A stretch of DNA of 64,000 nucleotides. Source: Tragulus kanchil (taxonomy: Eukaryota > Chordata > Mammalia > Artiodactyla > Tragulidae). A program made the translations under genes and the position numbers. Positions 23,690 to 34,460 of this stretch are shown piece after piece. Positions within the stretch are counted from its first letter, which is position 1. The number at the start of each line of letters is the position of its first letter. The DNA is taken from contig JAIOJX010000005.1 of NCBI GenBank assembly GCA_022376925.1, positions 161,699,001 to 161,763,000 on the forward strand, read 5' to 3'. The notes under the pieces were generated by a model. That model did not search any database, had not been told where the DNA came from, and saw only the letters and a program-made list of their open reading frames with translations.

Positions 23690-24445
23690 GGACCAGAGAT
23701 GGTCACACTAAGTCAAATAAGTCAGACAGAGAACGATAAATACCATCTGATACAACGTACACGTGGAATCTAAAATATGACACGGGCTTCCCTGGTGGTC
23801 CAGTGGGTAAGGACACCGCCTTGCAGTGCAAGGGGCGCCAGTTCGATCCCTGGCCTGGGAAGATCCCACATGCGGCGGAGCGGCTGAACCAATGTGTCCA
23901 ATTAGCAAGCCAGAGTTCTGGAGTGCATGAGCCCGGGGCCGGTGCTCTGCGACAACAGAGGCCACCGCGATGGGAGGCCCACACGGGCCAAAGTATGAAG
24001 ATGGATGAAAACAGAGAAATGAAAGACCAATAGAAGTGGCCTACCCACCCTCTCCCTCCCCAACCCCCCCAAATAAATAAATAAATAAAATAAAATAAAA
24101 TATGACACAAAGAAACCTACCTACAAAACAGAACCAGACTCACAGACACAGAGAACTGACTTGCGGTTGCCAAGAGGGAGGGTAGGTAGGGCAGGGATGG
24201 ACTGGGGGGCAGGGATGGATTGGGAGGCTGGGATTAGCAGATGCAAACTACTATATGTAGAAAGAATAATCAACAAGATTCTACTGGATCGACAGGCAGC
24301 TACAGTCAATATTCAATGATAATCCATAATGGAAACATGTTTAGTGTATATATATATATGTATAACTGAATCACTTTGCTGTAGAGCAGAAATTAACACA
24401 ATGGTGTAAGTAAATGATACTTCAGTAACACTTTTTAAAAAAGAA
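23690..24445 (+). mobile_element. L1 3' UTR, interrupted by CHR-2 (again at 24876-25631)
   Basis: The L1 part reads ctaagtcaaataagtcagac, acgtggaatctaaaat, then after the insert acaaaacagaaccagactc, cttgcggttgccaagagg and ends tgaatcactttgctgtag with an A-rich end. Broken by a CHR-2 at 23784-24095. Confidence 0.85.
23784..24095 (+). mobile_element. CHR-2 SINE within L1 (again at 24970-25281)
   Basis: A tRNA-Glu-type head gggcttccctggtggtccag, cagttcgatccctggcctgg, body gtgtccaattagcaagccag and an (AAAT)n tail. It is flanked by the 13-base target-site duplication taaaatatgacac at 23771-23783 and 24096-24108. The second copy has the same flanks, so it is one insertion duplicated. Confidence 0.9.
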
Positions 24446-25646
24446 AGATAAGTAAGTTTAGCCTAAAAGTTGTTCTTGGGTTGATGACTCCTTTGGGGAA
24501 GGCACTCTTATTTATTCCTTGTGCTTGCAGAACCCAGCTTAGGACTTAATTCTGGCAAATCCGAGCTGTCGATTGCTACTTCCCCAAAATAAAACCGTTT
24601 GGGCATGACAGGTGTGTGGCTGTGCGTGGTGGTTGAGCTCTGTATGGTGTGGGTGTGATATCTGTAAATTCCGCCAAAGACAGGCTGGATCTCATCACCC
24701 CCAAGCAACTGGCACAGTGTCGGTTACACACGGGTGCTGAGGAGACAGTGGAATAAATGGAAGGGTCAGTCATGAGAGGTCGAACCAATGCCTTACAGAA
24801 GTTCACATCCACGGTGAGCCCGTACCTTCTCATCCACCAAAGATAAGTAAGTCTACATTTGCACCAATATAAATGGGACCAGAGATGGTCACACTAAGTC
24901 AAATAAGTCAGACAGAGAACGATAAATACCATCTGATACAACGTACACGTGGAATCTAAAATATGACACGGGCTTCCCTGGTGGTCCAGTGGGTAAGGAC
25001 ACCGCCTTGCAGTGCAAGGGGCGCCAGTTCGATCCCTGGCCTGGGAAGATCCCACATGCGGCGGAGCGGCTGAACCAATGTGTCCAATTAGCAAGCCAGA
25101 GTTCTGGAGTGCATGAGCCCGGGGCCGGTGCTCTGCGACAACAGAGGCCACCGCGATGGGAGGCCCACACGGGCCAAAGTATGAAGATGGATGAAAACAG
25201 AGAAATGAAAGACCAATAGAAGTGGCCTACCCACCCTCTCCCTCCCCAACCCCCCCAAATAAATAAATAAATAAAATAAAATAAAATATGACACAAAGAA
25301 ACCTACCTACAAAACAGAACCAGACTCACAGACACAGAGAACTGACTTGCGGTTGCCAAGAGGGAGGGTAGGTAGGGCAGGGATGGACTGGGGGGCAGGG
25401 ATGGATTGGGAGGCTGGGATTAGCAGATGCAAACTACTATATGTAGAAAGAATAATCAACAAGATTCTACTGGATCGACAGGCAGCTACAGTCAATATTC
25501 AATGATAATCCATAATGGAAACATGTTTAGTGTATATATATATATGTATAACTGAATCACTTTGCTGTAGAGCAGAAATTAACACAATGGTGTAAGTAAA
25601 TGATACTTCAGTAACACTTTTTAAAAAAGAAAGATAAGTAAGTTTA

Positions 25647-28030
25647 GCCTAAAAGTTGTTCTTGGGTTGATGACTCCTTTGGGGAAGGCACTCTTATTTA
25701 TTCCTTGTGCTTGCAGAACCCAGCTTAGGACTTAATTCTGGCAAATCATTATTCTGATTAAAGTAGGTTGAATAGCCTGTATTTAACTGAACGGTAGCTT
25801 ATAATTCTTCTTTATCTTCTAGATGGGCTCCTTTTGAGCTTTATGTCAGTATGGCCATTGAGGAAAGGAGTTACAGATTCCAACCTCCAGCTGTTTTTGA
25901 AAATTAGAAAATTATCTGCCCATTGGTAGTTTTCCAATCCCCTTGCCCTTCTCCAAGTCTCCCATGTCAGCCACAGGAACTAGTATTGTTCCCACGCGCA
26001 CCTGGGGTCCCATGAGGTATTTTCCAGTTGCTCCAGGACTCATAACCTTCATCTCTGAGGAAACTCAGTTTCTCAGTTCGATTCCCTCTTTTTCTGGAGT
26101 TCATCATAATTCTCACAGGGAATGTGGCATTACAACTAGATCCATGGAAGTTGCTTTCTTTCTAGGTTTATTTTTTTTAAAAAAAAAAAACATCATCCTG
26201 CTGTGTAAAGTCTTCCTTCTTCTTGATTCCAACTTGGTGTAAAAAATACATGGTAATAAAAAAATAGCAGACTGTTTTCAGTGAAATAAGTGGAAAAAGA
26301 CCAAATAAGCTATGAAGTAGAATTTATAACATAATTTTAAATTTATTAAGAAAAAAAATAAGATTAAAGAAATACACTTTGGTAAACATGAAAAAATATA
26401 ATACTGTTCTCAACATGTCTAGTGCTTAACTGTTTAGGGTATTTATAGTATTCATAATTTTTATTTTATTCTCTATTTCTTACACTTTTTGCCTCATGTA
26501 TAAAATTAACATGACATTTTAAAAGTCAGACAAATATTATAAGCTTTTTTGGTACATTGCTCAGAATATAGATCATAATATCTTGGAAGAGAGTATGACA
26601 GAAATGGATAACCTACCAAAATGCATCCTCCCTTAATAATAGGTGAAAGATGACATATTACTGGACTGCCTACTCAAACGGCTGTTGTAAGTTTGCCTTA
26701 TTCAAGATCGCCTTATTCATCTTCATTTCTCGGATCTAGCTGGGATCTGGCCCAGAACAGATGCTCAGTGTGAGTTTGTTGATTAGAACTGAACTTTGAC
26801 TTTCCTAACATCATCATCATGATAGGGACAGAAGTCTTAACTTTGCCTAAAAGTTGTTCTTGGGTTGATGACTCCTTTGGGGAAGGCACTCTTATTTATT
26901 CCTTGTGCTTGCAGAACCCAGCTTAGGACTTAATTCTGGCAAATCATTATTCTGATTAAAGTAGGTTGAATAGCCTGTATTTAACTGAACGGTAGCTTAT
27001 AATTCTTCTTTATCTTCTAGATGGGCTCCTTTTGAGCTTTATGTCAGTATGGCCATTGAGGAAAGGAGTTACAGATTCCAACCTCCAGCTGTTTTTGAAA
27101 ATTAGAAAATTATCTGCCCATTGGTAGTTTTCCAATCCCCTTGCCCTTCTCCAAGTCTCCCATGTCAGCCACAGGAACTAGTATTGTTCCCACGCGCACC
27201 TGGGGTCCCATGAGGTATTTTCCAGTTGCTCCAGGACTCATAACCTTCATCTCTGAGGAAACTCAGTTTCTCAGTTCGATTCCCTCTTTTTCTGGAGTTC
27301 ATCATAATTCTCACAGGGAATGTGGCATTACAACTAGATCCATGGAAGTTGCTTTCTTTCTAGGTTTATTTTTTTTAAAAAAAAAAAACATCATCCTGCT
27401 GTGTAAAGTCTTCCTTCTTCTTGATTCCAACTTGGTGTAAAAAATACATGGTAATAAAAAAATAGCAGACTGTTTTCAGTGAAATAAGTGGAAAAAGACC
27501 AAATAAGCTATGAAGTAGAATTTATAACATAATTTTAAATTTATTAAGAAAAAAAATAAGATTAAAGAAATACACTTTGGTAAACATGAAAAAATATAAT
27601 ACTGTTCTCAACATGTCTAGTGCTTAACTGTTTAGGGTATTTATAGTATTCATAATTTTTATTTTATTCTCTATTTCTTACACTTTTTGCCTCATGTATA
27701 AAATTAACATGACATTTTAAAAGTCAGACAAATATTATAAGCTTTTTTGGTACATTGCTCAGAATATAGATCATAATATCTTGGAAGAGAGTATGACAGA
27801 AATGGATAACCTACCAAAATGCATCCTCCCTTAATAATAGGTGAAAGATGACATATTACTGGACTGCCTACTCAAACGGCTGTTGTAAGTTTGCCTTATT
27901 CAAGATCGCCTTATTCATCTTCATTTCTCGGATCTAGCTGGGATCTGGCCCAGAACAGATGCTCAGTGTGAGTTTGTTGATTAGAACTGAACTTTGACTT
28001 TCCTAACATCATCATCATGATAGGGACAGA
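25647..28030. repeat. Direct duplication 9 (25647-26832 = 26845-28030)
   Basis: The offset is 1198 bp, with a 12-bp spacer 26833-26844. It overlaps duplication 8 by about 100 bp, so the stretch starting gcctaaaagttgttcttggg occurs three times (about 24461, 25647 and 26845). Confidence 0.95.
25748..28030. other. AT-rich sequence, one distinct 1.1 kb region present twice
   Basis: No gene was recognised. The 99-codon frame from 25943 recurs at 27141 only because of duplication 9. Two A-runs (about 26179 and 26350) are composition features. Confidence 0.5.
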
Positions 28031-28042
28031 GTAGAATAGTTA

Positions 28043-28410
28043 GGTAGTTGTGGAGTCCTAATAGGGGACTGTAGGTAGAAAGGTAAAACCTGAATAAGTT
28101 GGGAGGCCAGTAAGTTAACGATAACTCAAGAATGCTGCTCCTTATTCAATAAAACAGGAAGAGCTGGGGAAGGAGGAGCTAATGATGTATGCCTCGTGTC
28201 TGCATCTGCGTCTACTTGAGGAAGGTGGTCTTCTACCCTCCTATATATACATTGCTGCCCACCCAAAGAGGAGGAGCAGAGCTCTCCTGTCTGCCCACTT
28301 GCACTTCTTACAAGTGCCCTAATCTAATAAATCCTCTTCTTGCCTATCACTCTGCCTCTCGCTGAATTCCTTCTGTGTTGAGGCATGAAGAACCTGAGCC
28401 TCAGTGGGTC
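28043..28410 (+). mobile_element. LTR-like element (probable ERV long terminal repeat)
   Basis: It shows LTR-type signals in order: a TG start near 28048, a TATA-like cctatatatac at about 28240, an AATAAA at about 28326 roughly 85 bases later, and then a stretch (cttgcctatcactctgcctc, gctgaattccttctgtg) of the kind seen in class I ERV R/U5. No viral genes follow. The family is not assigned; the far boundary is uncertain. Confidence 0.55.
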
Positions 28411-28430
28411 CAGATGTTGGATGAGTGCTG

Positions 28431-28755
28431 GATTAAGTCCTGGCTGTGTGGGTTCGAGTCCCAGACAGGGTTTTTGGCTGGAATTGAGTCCTGATTACAT
28501 AGAATCAAGTCCCAAGCAGTGTTTTGGTTGGGATTGAGCCTCAGCCATGTGGGTTCAAGTCCCAAGCAAGGTTTTGGCTGGGGTTAAGCCTCAGCCATGT
28601 GGGTCCAAGTCCCAAACTGGGATTTGGCTAGGTTCAAACCCCAGCCACATGGGCTCAAGTCCCAAACAGGGTTTTGGCTGGGGTTAAGCCCCAGTCATGT
28701 GGGTTCAAGTTCCAAACAGGGTTTGCTTAGGTCTGGGTCCTGGGTTTAAGTCTCA
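28431..28755 (+). repeat. Tandem array, about seven units of 48-51 bp
   Basis: Units start at about 28431, 28482, 28533, 28584, 28633, 28684 and 28732 (the last is partial). Each unit resembles ttaagccYcagccatgtggg then gttcaagtcccaaacagggt then tttggctgggg. Divergence between units is substantial. The array directly follows the LTR-like element. Duplication 10 begins at its end (28749). Confidence 0.85.
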
Positions 28756-30985
28756 AATTGAGGTAGGACCCTTTCAATCACAAAGTTATAAATACCACAA
28801 TTGTGTTATCACTTAGAGTTAATAAAGTGGTATCTCATGTAAAATGTGAAAACCTCCCAACAGCTTGTTTCCAGTCACTCCTTCATCTTTTGTACATTTG
28901 TTGTCATGTATGTTTCATCTACAACTAATATGAACTGGAGATGGTATAGATTTCAGAGTATAGTGTTACACTTTTTTCCTTTAAACAGTTATAACCTTTA
29001 TTTTTTTTTTTTTTAATTTTGGCCTCTTTTATTGATTATTTATTTATTTATTTTCATCAATCTTTATTCTTTGGCCTGTGTGGGCCTCCCATTGCAGTGG
29101 CCTCGCTCACTGCAGAGCACCGGCTCTGGGCACATACGCTCCAGAGCTTTGGCTCGTAATTGGACACACTGGTCCAGCCGCTCCATGTCACGTGGGATCT
29201 TCCCGGGCCAGGGATTGAATTGGTGCCCCTTGGACTGCAAGGCAGACTCTTTGCCCACTGGACCACCAGGGAAGCCCAAACATTTATAATGTTTTGAAGA
29301 AGTTAAGACAAGACATAGTCTGTTTATATTGGTTCATATATTAGCCATTAATAGTGTTCTTCTTTCTTTTCTGTAGATTCATACTTCCACCTGGTGTCTT
29401 TAGCCTCAACAACTTCCTTCAGGATTTCTTGTAGTGAAAATCTTTTGGAGATGAAGGTTTCAGTTGTCACAGATCTGGAAATAACTTTATTTCATTCTCA
29501 TTTTTTTAAGGATAATTGGGTTAATACTTTTTTCTTCTGGTATGCAAGAGATATCTTTCCATTGTCTATGACTTCCATTATTTCTTTTCTCTGATTCTTT
29601 TTTTTTAATTTATGATTTTTGGGAGCTTGACTATGATCTCCCCAAGTGTGGTTTTCTATCCATTTTGTTCTTCTTGGAGTTTACTAAGCTTATTTTATCT
29701 GCAATTTGCTGTTTTTCAACAAACTGTGAAAATTTCAATAGTTTTTCTTCAAATTATTTTTCTGTTTGTTCTCTTTCTCCTTTTTCTCTGGGACTCCAGT
29801 TACACGTGTAGTAAATTATTTGATATTGTCCAGAAGGCAACTGAGTATGTGTTTATTTTTTTTTTTCCTAATAGTCTCAAATTGAGGTAGGACCCTTTCA
29901 ATCACAAAGTTATAAATACCACAATTGTGTTATCACTTAGAGTTAATAAAGTGGTATCTCATGTAAAATGTGAAAACCTCCCAACAGCTTGTTTCCAGTC
30001 ACTCCTTCATCTTTTGTACATTTGTTGTCATGTATGTTTCATCTACAACTAATATGAACTGGAGATGGTATAGATTTCAGAGTATAGTGTTACACTTTTT
30101 TCCTTTAAACAGTTATAACCTTTATTTTTTTTTTTTTTAATTTTGGCCTCTTTTATTGATTATTTATTTATTTATTTTCATCAATCTTTATTCTTTGGCC
30201 TGTGTGGGCCTCCCATTGCAGTGGCCTCGCTCACTGCAGAGCACCGGCTCTGGGCACATACGCTCCAGAGCTTTGGCTCGTAATTGGACACACTGGTCCA
30301 GCCGCTCCATGTCACGTGGGATTTTCCCCGGGCCAGGGATTGAATTGGTGCCCCTTGGACTGCAAGGCAGACTCTTTGCCCACTGGACCACCAGGGAAGC
30401 CCAAACATTTATAATGTTTTGAAGAAGTTAAGACAAGACATAGTCTGTTTATATTGGTTCATATATTAGCCATTAATAGTGTTCTTCTTTCTTTTCTGTA
30501 GATTCATACTTCCACCTGGTGTCTTTAGCCTCAACAACTTCCTTCAGGATTTCTTGTAGTGAAAATCTTTTGGAGATGAAGGTTTCAGTTGTCACAGATC
30601 TGGAAATAACTTTATTTCATTCTCATTTTTTTAAGGATAATTGGGTTAATACTTTTTTCTTCTGGTATGCAAGAGATATCTTTCCATTGTCTATGACTTC
30701 CATTATTTCTTTTCTCTGATTCTTTTTTTTTAATTTATGATTTTTGGGAGCTTGACTATGATCTCCCCAAGTGTGGTTTTCTATCCATTTTGTTCTTCTT
30801 GGAGTTTACTAAGCTTATTTTATCTGCAATTTGCTGTTTTTCAACAAACTGTGAAAATTTCAATAGTTTTTCTTCAAATTATTTTTCTGTTTGTTCTCTT
30901 TCTCCTTTTTCTCTGGGACTCCAGTTACACATATATTAAATTATTTGATATTGTCCAAAAGGCAACTGAGTATGTGTTTATTTTT
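28749..30985. repeat. Direct duplication 10 (28749-29860 = 29873-30985)
   Basis: The offset is 1124-1125 bp. Mismatches cluster in the last 60 bases of copy A (cacgtgtagtaaa versus cacatatattaaa; gtccagaagg versus gtccaaaagg). A third copy at about 32024-32056 agrees with copy B, so copy A's end is the outlier. Confidence 0.95.
28985..29277 (-). mobile_element. CHR-2 SINE, antisense (again at 30110-30402)
   Basis: A poly-T stretch and ttttggcctcttttattgat, then ctttggcctgtgtgggcctc, aattggacacactggtccag and the reversed head ctggaccaccagggaagcc. Copy B differs by a small change near 30320 (attttccccggg versus atcttcccggg). Confidence 0.9.
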
Positions 30986-31400
30986 CTTTAATCTTTTTTC
31001 TCTCTTGTTCCGATGAAATAATTTCTGTTCATCAGTCTTCAAGTTCCTTAATTTTCCTTTTTGAAAATTTGCACTCACTGATCTGTTTTTGGGCTATTAG
31101 TAAAATATTCATCCCAGATATGCCTTTCACTTTCAGAATTTACATCCAAATATTCTTATACCTTCTGTTTACTTCATGAAATATCCCACCTTTTAACTAT
31201 TATGGCAATCTTTTAAGTCATTGAATATATTTATAGTAGCTGTTTTACTGTCCTTGTATGATAATTCCAACATCTAATTCGTCTTGGGGTCTATTTCTAC
31301 TGATGTTTGTTTTTCTTCTTATGAGTTACATTTTTCTGTTCTTTCAGATTTCTACTCATTTTAGTTGTATGCTAGACAGTGTAGATGCCACATGGAACAA
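29340..31400 (-). mobile_element. Old L1/HAL1-like sequence, antisense
   Basis: It matches a diverged reversed L1 pattern: ggatttcttgtagtgaaaat, tggtatgcaagagatatct, cttgactatgatctccccaa, ctctgggactccagttacac, atttgatattgtcc. Frames are broken. Parts appear two or three times because of duplications 10 and 11; the copy continues through about 32500 in copy B of duplication 11. Confidence 0.55.
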
Positions 31401-33070
31401 ACGCTGCACTGCATTTTCTTCTTTTAAAGGATGATGGGGTTTTTGTTTCTTCTGGTTGACAGCTGAATAACTGCAATATTCTTTTGGTTTGCCCAGGCTT
31501 GCTTTTATTCTTTGTTAGTGCCGTTTTGTTTCCACTTTGAACTTGTTCTAGTTCATGACTCCTACTCTAGGCTGTAGATCTCATTTTTTCAGGTTTGGCT
31601 TTTCTGGAGTATAAAATGAAATCCCAAGATGCTTAAGGAGGGCTTGCCACTCTGGATGAAATGGAGCTCTAACATTGGTAACAGTGATCAATCTCTATTG
31701 CCTCAGTTCTCAGCCTTGGAGCAGATGATCTCCTTTAGGTCTCCTGGAATCTCCCCCGATGCACATCTAGACAATTCCTGGTCAGGGATACACATGATGA
31801 ATTCCCATAAAACACACTCTTCTCAGGGTCCCTGCCCTGAAAATTCTAGCCTCTTAAGAAACCTAGAACTCTCTGACTTACACTTTTTTAGTTCAAGGAT
31901 ACTGCTGCTCCTGGGGCTCCACCCCCTCGCCCCAACCATGGCAGGAAAGCACCCATAAGAAGAAAGCCAGAGCATTTCAATAGTTTTTTTGCTCTTTCTC
32001 CTTTTTCTCTGGGACTCCAGTTACACATATATTAAATTATTTGATATTGTCCAAAAGGCAACTGAGTATGTGTTTATTTTTCTTTAATCTTTTTTCTCTC
32101 TTGTTCCGATGAAATAATTTCTGTTCATCAGTCTTCAAGTTCCTTAATTTTCCTTTTTGAAAATTTGCACTCACTGATCTGTTTTTGGGCTATTAGTAAA
32201 ATATTCATCCCAGATATGCCTTTCACTTTCAGAATTTACATCCAAATATTCTTATACCTTCTGTTTACTTCATGAAATATCCCACCTTTTAACTATTATG
32301 GCAATCTTTTAAGTCATTGAATATATTTATAGTAGCTGTTTTACTGTCCTTGTATGATAATTCCAACATCTAATTCGTCTTGGGGTCTATTTCTACTGAT
32401 GTTTGTTTTTCTTCTTATGAGTTACATTTTTCTGTTCTTTCAGATTTCTACTCATTTTAGTTGTATGCTAGACAGTGTAGATGCCACATGGAACAAACGC
32501 TGCACTGCATTTTCTTCTTTTAAAGGATGATGGGGTTTTTGTTTCTTCTGGTTGACAGCTGAATAACTGCAATATTCTTTTGGTTTGCCCAGGCTTGCTT
32601 TTATTCTTTGTTAGTGCCGTTTTGTTTCCACTTTGAACTTGTTCTAGTTCATGACTCCTACTCTAGGCTGTAGATCTCATTTTTTCAGGTTTGGCTTTTC
32701 TGGAGTATAAAATGAAATCCCAAGATGCTTAAGGAGGGCTTGCCACTCTGGATGAAATGGAGCTCTAACATTGGTAACAGTGATCAATCTCTATTGCCTC
32801 AGTTCTCAGCCTTGGAGCAGATGATCTCCTTTAGGTCTCCTGGAATCTCCCCCGATGCACATCTAGACAATTCCTGGTCAGGGATACACATGATGAATTC
32901 CCATAAAACACACTCTTCTCAGGGTCCCTGCCCTGAAAATTCTAGCCTCTTAAGAAACCTAGAACTCTCTGACTTACACTTTTTTAGTTCAAGGATACTG
33001 CTGCTCCTGGGGCTCCACCCCCTCGCCCCAACCATGGCAGGAAAGCACCCATAAGAAGAAAGCCAGAGCA
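30857..33070. repeat. Direct duplication 11 (30857-31974 = 31974-33070)
   Basis: The offset is 1096 bp over the clean part. The first 18 bases of copy B (31974-31991) are a shortened version of 30857-30895, with about 21 bases missing. It overlaps duplication 10 by about 130 bp. Confidence 0.95.
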
Positions 33071-34100
33071 GCTGTGTGGCTCACTTTGTGTGGTTTTCTT
33101 ATTTCAAGGATTAGTATTTTGATGCCTGCTACTCAGTGCCTGAAAATAACTGTCTCATATATTTGTCCCATTTTAGAGTAGCCTTCAGTGGGAGGTAATC
33201 TCTTGTCATAAGTGGAACCAGAAGTATCTTTGCTAATTTTAGTTATTTTTTTAAAATGACAGAATATCACATTTCCCCTCAACAAAAATACACATTTCCA
33301 TGAGCAGCTCATAGTTGTCCTCGTAGCTTCAGTGTCTTAGCATAGGCAACTCTCTCAATAATAATAATAACTCATATTTGTACAGCTTTTTTATTTATTT
33401 TTGGCTATGTAACCTGTAGGATCTTAATTCCACAACAAGGCATCCAACCTCCACCCCCTCCATGGGACATGTGGAGTCTTAACCACTGGACCACCAGGGA
33501 AGTCCCCAGTACAGCCATATTTAGCATTTAAAAATTCTCTTATAAATACTACTTCATTTGTTCCGTACATCACTGCATTAGTCCCATTCTACAAAGAAGA
33601 ACCAGACTTAAAGATGTTAATTCCTTTTGAGTAGTAATGAGAGAATTTCAATCCAGATTTTCCACCTAGGAGCCTAGACTCCACTAACTTATCATTTTAG
33701 TCAATGAAAGTAGGTATCTCCCTAGGAAAGGGTCTTGCACTAGATGCTGAGAAAATTAATGTATTTCTTCATAATGGTACACAAAAATGGCACAATGACT
33801 CTTGAATATAGTAAATAGTAAAATTCTTATAGGAATAAGAATTTTGATGCTGAATTCTAGAGAACTTCATTCTATTACTTAAACTTTTCTTTTATCAGCA
33901 CTTTTATGTTACCCACTGTTGGCCATCTGAGGACTCCCTTGATGTGTCGTCCAAGTTACGCCTGAGGATAAGGGAGGAGGGAATCCCAGTGAGAAGCTCC
34001 TTTCTGGGCCTGAAAGCCTTAGGGAGGAAGATGACGAACTCACGCGATGTTCACAGATGTGTTTTAGACCCACCTCTAATTAAATTCACCTAAACATCAT
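33071..34100. other. Mostly unrecognised sequence with one SINE
   Basis: Apart from the CHR-1-type SINE listed separately (33385-33507) and a short taa/ata run near 33358-33370, nothing is recognisable. No coding frame is supported. Confidence 0.5.
33385..33507 (-). mobile_element. CHR-1-type SINE, antisense
   Basis: The + strand reads tttttatttatttttggcta, ctccatgggacatgtggag and ends with the reversed head cactggaccaccagggaagt. It is about 120 bp, so short and probably partial. Confidence 0.7.
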
Positions 34101-34460
34101 GATGGCTTCCCTGATAGCTCAGCTGGTAAAGAATCCGACTGCAACGCAGGAGACCCTGGTTCGATTCCTGGGTTGGGAAGGTCCATTGGAAAAGAGAATG
34201 GCTACCCACTCCAGGATTCTCAGCTGGAGAATTCCATCAACAGGGGAACCTGGCAGGCTACAGTCCAGGAATCGCACAGAGTTGGACGTGACTGAGAGAC
34301 TTTTACTTTCACTTTCAAACACCATTATTTGGAAACGGCAATGGAAACCCACTCTAGTACTCTTTTTTGGAGAATTCCAAGGACAGAGGAGACTGGGGGG
34401 CTACAGTCCGTGGGAATCACGAAGAGCCAGACATGGCTGAGTGACTGAGCATGAGCACGA
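34101..34460 (+). mobile_element. Bov-tA SINE followed by a second BovA unit
   Basis: 34101-34317 is a fairly complete Bov-tA (atggcttccctgatagctca, ggttcgattcctgggttggg, gttggacgtgactgagagac). 34325-34460 is another BovA-like body (ccactctagtactctttttt, gggctacagtccgtgggaat, agacatggctgagtgactg). This could be a dimer-type element or a second insertion. Confidence 0.8.

Larger units (their letters stand above)
23378..25747. repeat. Direct duplication 8 (23378-24561 = 24564-25747)
   Basis: The offset is 1186 bp with a 2-bp spacer. Each copy holds the same L1 3' end with the same CHR-2 insertion and the same target-site duplication. Two independent insertions could not produce this, so the whole segment was copied. 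Confidence 0.96.

Noticed and set aside
25943..27440. Identical 99-codon frames at 25943 and 27141
   Set aside because: Duplication 9 explains it; the frame runs through poly-A-encoded lysines with no recognisable domain.
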